64,000 nt of DNA from positions 481,981-545,980 of the forward strand of contig NZ_JRMV01000281.1 of the NCBI RefSeq assembly GCF_000758755.1. The letters are read 5' to 3'. Shown here one piece after another: positions 56,982 to 64,000 of the stretch. The notes beneath the pieces were generated by a model. That model was given only the letters and a program-made list of their open reading frames with translations, was not told the origin of the DNA and did not search any database. A program made the translations under genes and the position numbers. Origin of the DNA: Actinomyces sp. S6-Spd3 (lineage in GTDB: Bacteria > Actinomycetota > Actinomycetes > Actinomycetales > Actinomycetaceae). The stretch's first letter is position 1; each line of letters starts with the position of its first letter.

Positions 56982-57656
56982 TTAAATCCCCGAGCGGCTC
57001 AGCCAACGCGCAACGAAGCTACGGGTCAGATCTGTCAGATCTTCTTCACTGCCTGAGTTGTCGACCCATATCGACGCAAGTTCCCGCCGCTGCTCATCAC
57101 TTATTTGTCTGCTGATTCGCACTGCCGCTTCTTCCCTGCTGACCCCGCGTTTCTCCAAACGCTCAAGACGCACATCCATTGGGGCCCTCACCATAATGAC
57201 ACCATCGAAGGCAGCAGCGTCTTCGCGCTTTGTCAGTAGCGGCACATCATAGACAGCGAGCTTTCCGTCTCCAGCTTGTGCAAGACGTTCGTGCGCCAAA
57301 GCAGCGATTGCTGGATGAGTGAGTGAATTGAGAAGAGCTGTACCCTCGGGTGAAGAAAAAGCACGCTGCGCTAAGAGCTGTCGGTCAAGGACCCCGTCTG
57401 CTCCGGCAAGGTCACGCCCAAAACTCGCAAGCACCGCCTCGTACACCGGATGCTCGGGGGAAAGCACCTCGCGCGCAAGTACGTCCGCGTCGACAATGTG
57501 CGCGCCGAGGCCTCGTAAAGCATGCGCAAGCGTGGACTTCCCAGCGCCGATTCCCCCGCTGAGAGCAAGCACGTGAGACGGTCCCAAGGGATGCGCCGCG
57601 GGAATCGCTCGTAAAAGAGTGGCGCTCGATGAACCTGAGCGAATGAGAGTGTTCAC
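56982..57656 (-). CDS. coaE: Dephospho-CoA kinase
   Basis: A 224-residue kinase. The P-loop is LSGGIGAGKSTLAHAL near residue 36, followed by GAHIVDADVLAREVLSPEH and the LTHPAIAALAHERL and VYDVPLLTK blocks. It phosphorylates dephospho-CoA, the last step of CoA synthesis. GTG at 57656 lies six bases after TACGCT and is preferred; an open frame extends to 57902 but overlaps the divergent brnQ start. In many actinobacteria coaE lies between rpsA and uvrB, as here apart from two inserted genes. Confidence 0.92.
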   Translation of the reverse strand: MNTLIRSGSSSATLLRAIPAAHPLGPSHVLALSGGIGAGKSTLAHALRGLGAHIVDADVLAREVLSPEHPVYEAVLASFGRDLAGADGVLDRQLLAQRAFSSPEGTALLNSLTHPAIAALAHERLAQAGDGKLAVYDVPLLTKREDAAAFDGVIMVRAPMDVRLERLEKRGVSREEAAVRISRQISDEQRRELASIWVDNSGSEEDLTDLTRSFVARWLSRSGI

Positions 57657-57662
57657 ATCTGA

Positions 57663-57668
57663 AGCGTA
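57663..57668 (-). promoter_or_regulatory. -10 element of coaE (leaderless)
   Basis: TACGCT on the minus strand ends six bases before the coaE GTG, in the 99-base gap shared with brnQ. Confidence 0.5.
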
Positions 57669-57755
57669 GAACAATGAACACCACTTGGCTAAAGTGGCAT
57701 GAAATGACAGAATCTCAGGGGTACTTATAACTTCTATAGGGTTTGAAGCAAAATT

Positions 57756-59108
57756 GTGACTGAATCGACGACGACTACACAAAGCAAGCGTTCGCAGGGA
57801 ACGGGCTTGCTGATCGCAACATCGCTGACGCTGTTTTCGATGTTCTTTGGTGCGGGAAACCTGATTTTCCCTCCAATTATGGGAGCGAACTCTGGCTCTC
57901 ACTTTAACTTGGCGATGATTGGCTTCCTCATCGGTGGCGTCGCGCTTCCCGTCATTGCGATCATTGCAATTGCATTATCGGGAAGTGACCTGCGTGACCT
58001 GTCTGGGCGCGGCGGAAAGTTTTTTGGAATTGCTTTCTCATGCATGGTGTATCTGTCGATCGGCGCCTTCTATGCCCTTCCACGAACCGGTGCTGTTTCT
58101 TTCTCGACGGCCGTAGCACCGTTGATTCATTCAACCGCTTTTGTTTCATCGTTGATCTTCAACGCCTGCTTCTTCGGCGTCGCTTTGTTCTTGTCGTGGA
58201 ACCCGAGGCAGATCATCCACCACCTCGGTAAAATCCTGACTCCTGTTCTGCTTGTTCTGCTCGTACTCTTGGTTTTCTTGTCTTTGGCGAAGCTACCGCC
58301 TTCAGACGCTGCTCCGGTCGGGCAGTACGCAAGCGCTCCCCTAACCGCAGGGCTCCTTGATGGCTACATGACGATGGATTCCATCGCAGCTCTTGCTTTT
58401 GGAATTATCGTTGTTGCGTCTTTCGATCAAGGGGAAGGCGGGCTCAGCGGGATCAAGCTCGTTCGCAAGACCAGCTCTGCTGGTGTAATCGCAGGCATTC
58501 TTCTTGGCCTGGTCTACGTTGGACTCGGCCTGATCGGCCACGTGATTCCCAATGGTCAGGGCTATTCTGATGGCGCTGCGCTCCTAGCCGATGCCTCCCG
58601 AATCACCATGGGAACTGCTGGACAGGTCGTCTTTGGGTTGATTGTTCTCACCGCATGCATGACAACTGCGGTAGGTCTTCTTGCCGCGACCTCGGAGTTC
58701 TTCGAGCGGCTTATTCCTCGAATCCCCTACAAGACATGGCTCGTTGGCTTCACGATCATTTCATTCGTCTTGGCATCGGCCGGTCTCAAGGCAGTCCTGA
58801 ACGTCGCAGTGCCAATTATTACTTTCCTTTACCCGATCGCAATCTCAATCATCTTCGTGACGATCGTCACGCATCCGCTGCGCTACTCCATGCGCATTCA
58901 TTGGACATTCCGTCTGGGCGTCTGGGTTGCCAGCCTATGGTCACTTCTGACCACCGCAATCTCGCTTGGGATCTTGACCTTCGCATCTCCTTTGCTTGCG
59001 TGGAGCCCCGGGCAGGATCTTCAGCTTGGATGGGTTCTTCCCTCATTGGGCGCAGCTCTTCTTGGCTTGTTCACTGATATCGTCTTATCCAAGCGCGCTC
59101 AGGCGTAG
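57756..59108 (+). CDS. brnQ: Branched-chain amino acid transporter BrnQ (LIVCS family)
   Basis: A 450-residue membrane protein with about twelve helices. SLTLFSMFFGAGNLIFPPIMGANSG is the family's opening motif, with ALPRTGAVSFSTAV after helix three. It imports leucine, isoleucine and valine with sodium. GTG at 57756 overlaps no gene; the ribosome site is weak and TATAGG nearby may be part of the promoter. It is inserted between coaE and rpsA, facing rpsA. Confidence 0.92.
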   Translation: MTESTTTTQSKRSQGTGLLIATSLTLFSMFFGAGNLIFPPIMGANSGSHFNLAMIGFLIGGVALPVIAIIAIALSGSDLRDLSGRGGKFFGIAFSCMVYLSIGAFYALPRTGAVSFSTAVAPLIHSTAFVSSLIFNACFFGVALFLSWNPRQIIHHLGKILTPVLLVLLVLLVFLSLAKLPPSDAAPVGQYASAPLTAGLLDGYMTMDSIAALAFGIIVVASFDQGEGGLSGIKLVRKTSSAGVIAGILLGLVYVGLGLIGHVIPNGQGYSDGAALLADASRITMGTAGQVVFGLIVLTACMTTAVGLLAATSEFFERLIPRIPYKTWLVGFTIISFVLASAGLKAVLNVAVPIITFLYPIAISIIFVTIVTHPLRYSMRIHWTFRLGVWVASLWSLLTTAISLGILTFASPLLAWSPGQDLQLGWVLPSLGAALLGLFTDIVLSKRAQA

Positions 59109-59129
59109 TCCTTGCGCTCTTGTACTGAA

Positions 59130-59157
59130 GTGGCCCGTCTCTTACGAGACGGGCCAC
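59130..59157 (+). terminator. Terminator of brnQ
   Basis: A perfect 12-bp GC-rich stem (GTGGCCCGTCTC and complement) with a TTAC loop lies 21 bases after the brnQ stop. The following bases are ACTCTTAGC, a poor U run. Confidence 0.8.
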
Positions 59158-59303
59158 ACTCTTAGCTTGAATTACTGAAGGAACGCTTCTTCTTGCGCTT
59201 CAATGCAGAATCTGGACCCGAAAATGCGGTTATTTCACTAGCAGTTCATGCCAATGATTCGTCTGCACAATGACAGCAGCACAGTCTGAACAATCGCAAA
59301 AAA

Positions 59304-59333
59304 CTGAGGCCCCGGTTTTCACCGGGGCCTCAG
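59304..59333 (-). terminator. Rho-independent terminator of rpsA
   Basis: A perfect 13-bp stem (CTGAGGCCCCGGT and complement) with a four-base loop is followed on the minus strand by six U residues. It lies 30 bases after the rpsA stop. Confidence 0.93.
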
Positions 59334-59363
59334 AACTGACTATGAGCGCTTAGGCGCTGTGAT

Positions 59364-60821
59364 TCAGTTGTTGGTCAGCTTCTCACGAAGTGCTGCAAGT
59401 GCCTCGTCGGAGGCAAGGGTGCCTTCGGAGTCGACCGGGGTCGAGTAGGAAGCCTGCTCTTCAACAGCAGGAGCTGCTTCGGCGTCTTCTTCCAGAGCCT
59501 TTGCAACCTGTGCCTTGTGGGCTTCCCAACGAGCCTGAGCCTGTGCGTACTGAGCTTCCCAAGCCTCGCGCTGGGCCTCGTAGCCTTCCATCCATTCCTG
59601 GGTTTCGGGATCGAAGCCTTCGGGGTACTTGTAGTTGCCCTCTTCGTCGTACTCAGCGGCCATACCGTAGAGCGAAGGATCGAACTCTTCAGAGTTGGGA
59701 TCAACGCGCTCGTTGGCCTGCTTCAGGGACAGCGAAATGCGACGGCGCTCGAGGTCGATATCGATAACCTTGACGAAGACCTCATCGCCAACCTTGACGA
59801 CCTGCTCGGGCAGCTCGACGTGACGCTGAGCGAGCTCGGAGATGTGAACCAGACCTTCGATTCCGTCTTCAACACGCACGAATGCGCCGAAGGGAACGAG
59901 CTTGGTGACCTTGCCGGGCACAACCTGGCCGATGGCGTGGGTGCGTGCGAAGGTCTGCCACGGATCTTCCTGGGTGGCCTTGAGCGAGAGCGACACGCGC
60001 TCGCGGTCCATGTCGACGTCCAAGACCTCGACGGTGACTTCCTGACCAACCTCGACAACCTCTGAGGGGTGATCGATGTGCTTCCACGAGAGCTCGGAGA
60101 CGTGAACCAGACCGTCAACGCCACCAAGATCAACGAAAGCACCGAAGTTCACGATGGAGGACACGACACCACTGCGAACCTGACCCTTCTGGAGGGTGTG
60201 CAGGAAGTTGGTACGAACCTCAGACTGAGTCTGCTCAAGCCATGCGCGGCGAGACAGAACAACGTTGTTGCGGTTCTTGTCCAGCTCAATGATCTTGGCT
60301 TCGATCTCACGGCCGATGTAGGGCGCGAGATCACGAACGCGACGCATTTCAACGAGGGATGCGGGGAGGAAGCCACGCAGGCCGATGTCGAGGATCAGGC
60401 CGCCCTTGACGACCTCGATGACGGTACCGGTAACAACACCGTCTTCTTCCTTGACCTTCTCGATCTGTCCCCAGGCGCGCTCGTACTGTGCGCGCTTCTT
60501 GGACAGGAGCAGGCGACCTTCCTTGTCCTCCTTCTGGAGAACCAGGGCCTCGATCTGATCACCAACGGCAACCACATCATCCGGGTTGACATCGTGCTTG
60601 ATGGAAAGCTCGCGAGAGAGGATGACACCCTCGGTCTTGTAGCCAATGTCAAGAAGGACCTCATCGTGGTCAACCTTGACGACAGTGCCCTCGACGATGT
60701 CGCCATCGTTGAAGTACTTGATGGTCTCGTCAATAGCGGCGAGCAGGTCCTCGCGGGACCCAATGTCGTTCACTGCAACCTGGGGCGTTGAAACTGCCGG
60801 CTGCGAGTTGGTGCTGGTCAT
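59364..60821 (-). CDS. rpsA: 30S ribosomal protein S1
   Basis: A 485-residue protein with four S1 RNA-binding domains at about residues 35-105, 122-190, 207-280 and 292-365 (GDIVEGTVVKVDHDEVLLDIGYKTEGV, GVVTGTVIEVVKGGLILDIGLRGFLP, GQVRSGVVSSIVNFGAFVDLGGVDGLVH, GQVVPGKVTKLVPFGAFVRVEDGIEGLVH), then an acidic tail rich in Glu, Gln and Ala. It aids mRNA binding to the ribosome. GGAG lies 11 bases before the ATG. The last two domains are nearly duplicates. Confidence 0.96.
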   Translation of the reverse strand: MTSTNSQPAVSTPQVAVNDIGSREDLLAAIDETIKYFNDGDIVEGTVVKVDHDEVLLDIGYKTEGVILSRELSIKHDVNPDDVVAVGDQIEALVLQKEDKEGRLLLSKKRAQYERAWGQIEKVKEEDGVVTGTVIEVVKGGLILDIGLRGFLPASLVEMRRVRDLAPYIGREIEAKIIELDKNRNNVVLSRRAWLEQTQSEVRTNFLHTLQKGQVRSGVVSSIVNFGAFVDLGGVDGLVHVSELSWKHIDHPSEVVEVGQEVTVEVLDVDMDRERVSLSLKATQEDPWQTFARTHAIGQVVPGKVTKLVPFGAFVRVEDGIEGLVHISELAQRHVELPEQVVKVGDEVFVKVIDIDLERRRISLSLKQANERVDPNSEEFDPSLYGMAAEYDEEGNYKYPEGFDPETQEWMEGYEAQREAWEAQYAQAQARWEAHKAQVAKALEEDAEAAPAVEEQASYSTPVDSEGTLASDEALAALREKLTNN

Positions 60822-60913
60822 GTAGTTGTGTTCTCCGAAACGGACGTATTACTAGATATGGACAATTGCGGCTGCAGGGCGCAAATGGCTATTGCACACA
60901 GCAGTACCTTGAG

Positions 60914-60919
60914 CATTCT
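60914..60919 (-). promoter_or_regulatory. Probable -10 element of rpsA
   Basis: TAGAAT on the minus strand with GTGGAC 17 bases upstream would give a leader of about 86 bases ahead of rpsA. A long leader is usual for S1 messages. Confidence 0.5.
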
Positions 60920-60948
60920 AACAGAATAGGACCGAAAGTCCACCCACC

Positions 60949-63630
60949 CTAGTGCGCAGCATCCTTCCATGTCGGGCCAAACCCAATCGCTACTTCCAGT
61001 GGAACTCGTAGAGACATCACGCCTTCCATTCCCTCGCGGACCAGTTGACGCAGTTTCTCTTCTTCTCCCGGTGCAACCTCGAAGAGCAATTCGTCATGGA
61101 TTTGGACCAGCATCCTCGATCTCAGACCCGAGTCTTTGAGCTGTGCGTGCACATCCAGCATCGCCATTTTGACAATATCGGCGGCGCTTCCTTGAATCGG
61201 AGCGTTCAGCGCGGCTCGTTCAGCCATCTCGCGTCGCGTTCGATTCGCCGAATGCAAATCCGGAAGATAACGCCTGCGTCCACGAATTGTCTGTGTCCAT
61301 CCCCATCGGCGAGCTTCGTCTACAAGGCCTTCAAGGTAATCACGGACACCGCCGAAGCGTTCGAAATAGCGATCACGCAGGGCCGCGGCCTCGTGAACGG
61401 GAATCTGAAGCTGTGCAGAAAGACCGTAGGCGGACAAACCGTAGGCAAGTCCATAGGACGTTGCCTTAATTCGCGAGCGTTCTTCGGCCGTTACATCTTC
61501 CGGCTCAACTCCGAAGACCATTGCTGCCATAGTGCGGTGGAGGTCCTCCCCCGAAGAGAAGGCATCGATCAGCCCTGGGTCTTGCGACATATGCGCCATG
61601 ATCCGCATTTCGATTTGAGAGTAATCCGCGCTCATGAGATTCGTATACGGCTCTTGCGCAACAAACCCACCACGAATCCGCAGGCCGTCGGCGCTACGCG
61701 CAGGGATATTCTGCAAATTCGGTTCAGACGAGGCCAAACGCCCCGTCGCTGCAGCGGTTTGCGAAAAAGTCGTATGAATACGTTGGTCGACACCAATGCT
61801 CGAAATCAAACCATCGACCATCTGCTTGAGCTTGATGCGGTCACGATGGACAAGTAGGTGACGCAGGAAATCATTTCCAGTTTTTTCGAAGAGATCCGTC
61901 AAGGCCTCGGCGTTAGTCGTGTACCCAGTCTTCGTCTTCTTCGTCTTGGGCAGAGCAAGTTCCTCAAAGAGCACAGTTTGGAGCTGTTTAGGAGATGAGA
62001 GATTAACTTCGTGCCCCAGCACGTCCCATGCCCCACGCTGCGCCGTGTCAACATCCAAAGCAAGTTCATGAGAAAGGGCTGTCAAGAAATCTTCATCGAC
62101 ACCGATCCCGCATTTCTCCATCTGCGCGAGCAAGACCGCAACTGGCATTTCCAAATCATCCAGCAGATGTGACTGGTCACTTTCTTTAAGCTTCTCAGCA
62201 AGGATGACGTCAAGAGAATGCATTCGCGCAGCGTCTTCGGCTAGCTTCTGAGCGCGCTCATCACTGATTCCAACCTCAAAGAGAGTTGTGCTGTCTTTCT
62301 TCTCTTGCGAGTCAACACCTAAATACCGAGCAAAAAGCTGGTCGAGTTGATACCCGCGGTGTTCCGAATTCACCAAATAGGCAGCGAGAAGAAGATCAGT
62401 ATGTGCTTTACCGAGCGTCCAACCACGCGCTCCCAAAGCATGAATGCAGCCCTTCAGATCGTGAAGAATCAGGCCGTCTTCACTGAGAATTGAGGCAAGA
62501 GCCTGATCTTGCTGTGCCGAGAGCAAAGCGGTGTCAACAACCAGCGCATCAGTCGCCGTCGCAAGTGCAATAGCACTCGCTTCCGGAGCGTTCACGCTGA
62601 GCGTGCCATCAACCAAGAGTGCAAGCTGTCCCGGATGCTCTCTACGCCATTGATCAACTAAGGTCGCCTCATCAGCAATCGCCCACGACACCTGTGGTTG
62701 CTCAGCGGGCATCGAGACTTCGGCCTCGTCATCGTCACTGGCACTCCCCAAACCAATCTTCGCCACCGAAAGGACTCGAGAGCGCAGAGAACGAAACTCC
62801 AGGGCATCACACAGCTGGCTGAGCGCCTGGCGGTCGGTTACTTCGCGGCGCAAGTCCGTGATGTCACACTCAAGGTCCATGTCAGTCAGCAGGTGGTTCA
62901 ATCGACGGTTGCGTCGCACGTCCTCGAGGTGCTCGCGCAACGCTTCGCCCCGCTTGCCCGTGATCTTGTCCGCGTTCTCCAAGAGATTGTCGAGGCCGTC
63001 GAAACGGTTGATCCACTGGGCTGCAGTCTTCGGACCGACACCGGGTACGCCCGGGAGATTGTCGGAAGTTTCTCCGACCAGTGCGGCGATTTCCGGGTAT
63101 CGGTAAGGAGGGACCCCATATTTTGCTTCAACGCTTTGCGGGGTCATCTCACGCAAGTCACCCGGGCTCATTCCCGGGTAGAGAACGGTCACGCTATCGG
63201 TGACAGTCTGGAAACTATCGCGATCCCCCGAGGCAACATAGACGCGCATATCCGCATCTGCCGCACGTTTCGCAAGAGTGGCAAGGATATCGTCTGCCTC
63301 GAAGCCTTCCCGTGACAGTGAGCGAATACCCATCGCACTCAGCAGATCCCGAATCAGCTCGATTTGGCCCTTAAATTCTTCAGGTGTTGCGTCTCGTGTT
63401 CCCTTGTATTCGGGATACTCATCGGTACGGAAGGAATGACGCGAGACATCGAAAGCAACCGCAATATGGCTGGGCTGATAGCTCTCCAACAATTTGATGA
63501 GCATCGATGCAAAACCATAGACCGCATTTGTGTGTTGTCCTTGGGCTGTCACGAACTTATCCGCAGGCAGGGCATAAAATGCACGAAAGGCCATTGAATG
63601 ACCATCGATGACAAGCATTGTCTCCTTCAT
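60949..63630 (-). CDS. polA: DNA polymerase I
   Basis: An 893-residue polymerase. The 5' nuclease spans about residues 1-310 (VIDGHSMAFRAFYALP, FEADDILATLAKRA, GVPGVGPKTAAQWI). The central exonuclease-like domain (about 330-480) lacks the DxE of active proofreaders, reading LLVDGTLS. The polymerase domain has GRLASSEPNLQNIP, SADYSQIEMRIMAHMS and QIHDELLFEV (motif C). It fills gaps in excision repair and Okazaki maturation. ATG at 63630 follows TAGTGT by seven bases; the longer frame to 63789 overlaps the divergent thioesterase and is not used. Confidence 0.95.
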   Translation of the reverse strand: MKETMLVIDGHSMAFRAFYALPADKFVTAQGQHTNAVYGFASMLIKLLESYQPSHIAVAFDVSRHSFRTDEYPEYKGTRDATPEEFKGQIELIRDLLSAMGIRSLSREGFEADDILATLAKRAADADMRVYVASGDRDSFQTVTDSVTVLYPGMSPGDLREMTPQSVEAKYGVPPYRYPEIAALVGETSDNLPGVPGVGPKTAAQWINRFDGLDNLLENADKITGKRGEALREHLEDVRRNRRLNHLLTDMDLECDITDLRREVTDRQALSQLCDALEFRSLRSRVLSVAKIGLGSASDDDEAEVSMPAEQPQVSWAIADEATLVDQWRREHPGQLALLVDGTLSVNAPEASAIALATATDALVVDTALLSAQQDQALASILSEDGLILHDLKGCIHALGARGWTLGKAHTDLLLAAYLVNSEHRGYQLDQLFARYLGVDSQEKKDSTTLFEVGISDERAQKLAEDAARMHSLDVILAEKLKESDQSHLLDDLEMPVAVLLAQMEKCGIGVDEDFLTALSHELALDVDTAQRGAWDVLGHEVNLSSPKQLQTVLFEELALPKTKKTKTGYTTNAEALTDLFEKTGNDFLRHLLVHRDRIKLKQMVDGLISSIGVDQRIHTTFSQTAAATGRLASSEPNLQNIPARSADGLRIRGGFVAQEPYTNLMSADYSQIEMRIMAHMSQDPGLIDAFSSGEDLHRTMAAMVFGVEPEDVTAEERSRIKATSYGLAYGLSAYGLSAQLQIPVHEAAALRDRYFERFGGVRDYLEGLVDEARRWGWTQTIRGRRRYLPDLHSANRTRREMAERAALNAPIQGSAADIVKMAMLDVHAQLKDSGLRSRMLVQIHDELLFEVAPGEEEKLRQLVREGMEGVMSLRVPLEVAIGFGPTWKDAAH

Positions 63631-63637
63631 AGAAGAC

Positions 63638-63643
63638 ACACTA
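63638..63643 (-). promoter_or_regulatory. -10 element of polA (leaderless)
   Basis: TAGTGT on the minus strand ends seven bases before the polA ATG. It lies within the 28 bases between the divergent polA and thioesterase starts. Confidence 0.45.
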
Positions 63644-63658
63644 CGGCGAGAGGGCACG

Positions 63659-64000
63659 ATGCACACTTTGAATGCAGAGAATGATCGGATTGATAACTGG
63701 GCGGATACCCTCATGTCACGTCTGGGCATCCGCCTGATTTCGGCTTCCGCCCAAAGTACCCTTGCCGAAATGCCAATTGCTGGCAACACTCAGCCCCGTG
63801 GTCTTCTACATGGTGGAGCCAGCGCCGCGCTTGCGGAAACAGTGGCTTCCCACGCCGCCCAGATTCACGCGCATTCTCTTTATGGCGAGGCCGGCGTCGC
63901 CGTGGGCGTCGAGCTGAACATTTCACATATTGCCCCCGGTCGAGGCGACTGGGTTCGTGCGTGCGCTACGGCGGTCCACTTGGGTAAGAGCTCGACTGTT
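63659..64000 (+). CDS. PaaI-type hotdog thioesterase, 3' end outside window
   Basis: The ATG at 63659 (AGAGGG just upstream) opens a frame that runs past the window edge, giving the first 114 residues. RGLLHGGASAALAETVAS is the hotdog-fold signature with the HGG loop and the downstream catalytic acid, and VGVELNISHIAPGRGDWVRACA follows. The family hydrolyses acyl-CoA, often aromatic or hydroxybenzoyl-CoA. PaaI-like genes commonly sit beside polA in actinobacteria. Its substrate cannot be told from this part. Confidence 0.85.
   Translation, partial: MHTLNAENDRIDNWADTLMSRLGIRLISASAQSTLAEMPIAGNTQPRGLLHGGASAALAETVASHAAQIHAHSLYGEAGVAVGVELNISHIAPGRGDWVRACATAVHLGKSSTV

Noticed and set aside
60069-60791. 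240-codon plus-strand ORF opposite rpsA
   Set aside because: Antisense to the S1 repeats, which cause long open shadow frames.

Overview
This 64 kb window is a chromosomal segment of a Gram-positive actinobacterium of moderate G+C content. The lineage call rests on actinobacterial marker genes: RbpA, WhiA, PafB/PafC, a GarA/OdhI-type FHA protein, DUF881 proteins flanking an Sbp-type protein, a polyprenol-phosphate mannose synthase, and LGFP repeats on a wall amidase. Gene order and LPxTG-like wall anchors suggest the Actinomycetaceae (Actinomyces/Schaalia-like), but the species cannot be fixed from the sequence. Nearly the whole window is core genome. No CRISPR array, prophage, transposase or rRNA was found. 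The only RNA gene seen is one tRNA-Pro.

Layout. 1-6.9 kb (+): pafB (5' end outside the window), pafC, a HelY-type helicase, lnt and ppm, tightly packed, facing rbpA across a terminator. 7.4-13.9 kb (-): pepN, DUF881, sbp, DUF881, an FHA regulator and two MerR regulators, a reduced version of the mycobacterial Rv1823-Rv1830 cluster. 14-17.1 kb (+): a MurE-type ligase and der. 17.1-20.95 kb (-): a small variable island with an unknown protein, an LGFP-repeat amidase, the decayed tail of an LPxTG surface protein, and tRNA-Pro. 21-26.9 kb (-): xerD, then parA-scpA-scpB-rluB-tyrA-cmk with overlapping genes. 27-29.1 kb (+): transketolase. 29.1-38.9 kb (-): a DUF218 membrane protein, secG, tpiA, pgk, gap, then whiA, yvcK, rapZ and uvrC. 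39-44.3 kb (+): glnA and two tandem acyl-CoA ligases. 44.4-50.7 kb (-): uvrA, a P-type ATPase and terC. 50.9-57.7 kb: an unknown membrane protein (+), then on the minus strand a phosphatidylcholine-synthase-like enzyme, uvrB, a wall-anchored GH16 glycosidase and coaE. 57.8-64 kb: brnQ (+), rpsA and polA (-), and a truncated PaaI-type thioesterase (+).

How the genes fit together. All three UvrABC genes, polA, the damage-responsive regulator pair PafB/PafC and a LexA-like box before uvrA make a DNA-repair theme. ParA, ScpA/ScpB and XerD serve chromosome segregation. GAPDH, PGK and TPI form a lower-glycolysis operon beside the YvcK-RapZ-WhiA control cluster. Lnt, Ppm, MurE, the amidase and GH16 act at the envelope. 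At least twelve genes start 6-7 bases after a TANNNT -10 hexamer with no useful Shine-Dalgarno, which suggests abundant leaderless transcripts. I saw no convincing wholly new multi-gene system. The best leads are the surface-protein relic by tRNA-Pro, the GarA phosphosite change, the uvrA SOS box, a possible 38-codon ORF starting in a palindrome, and two unrecognised proteins.
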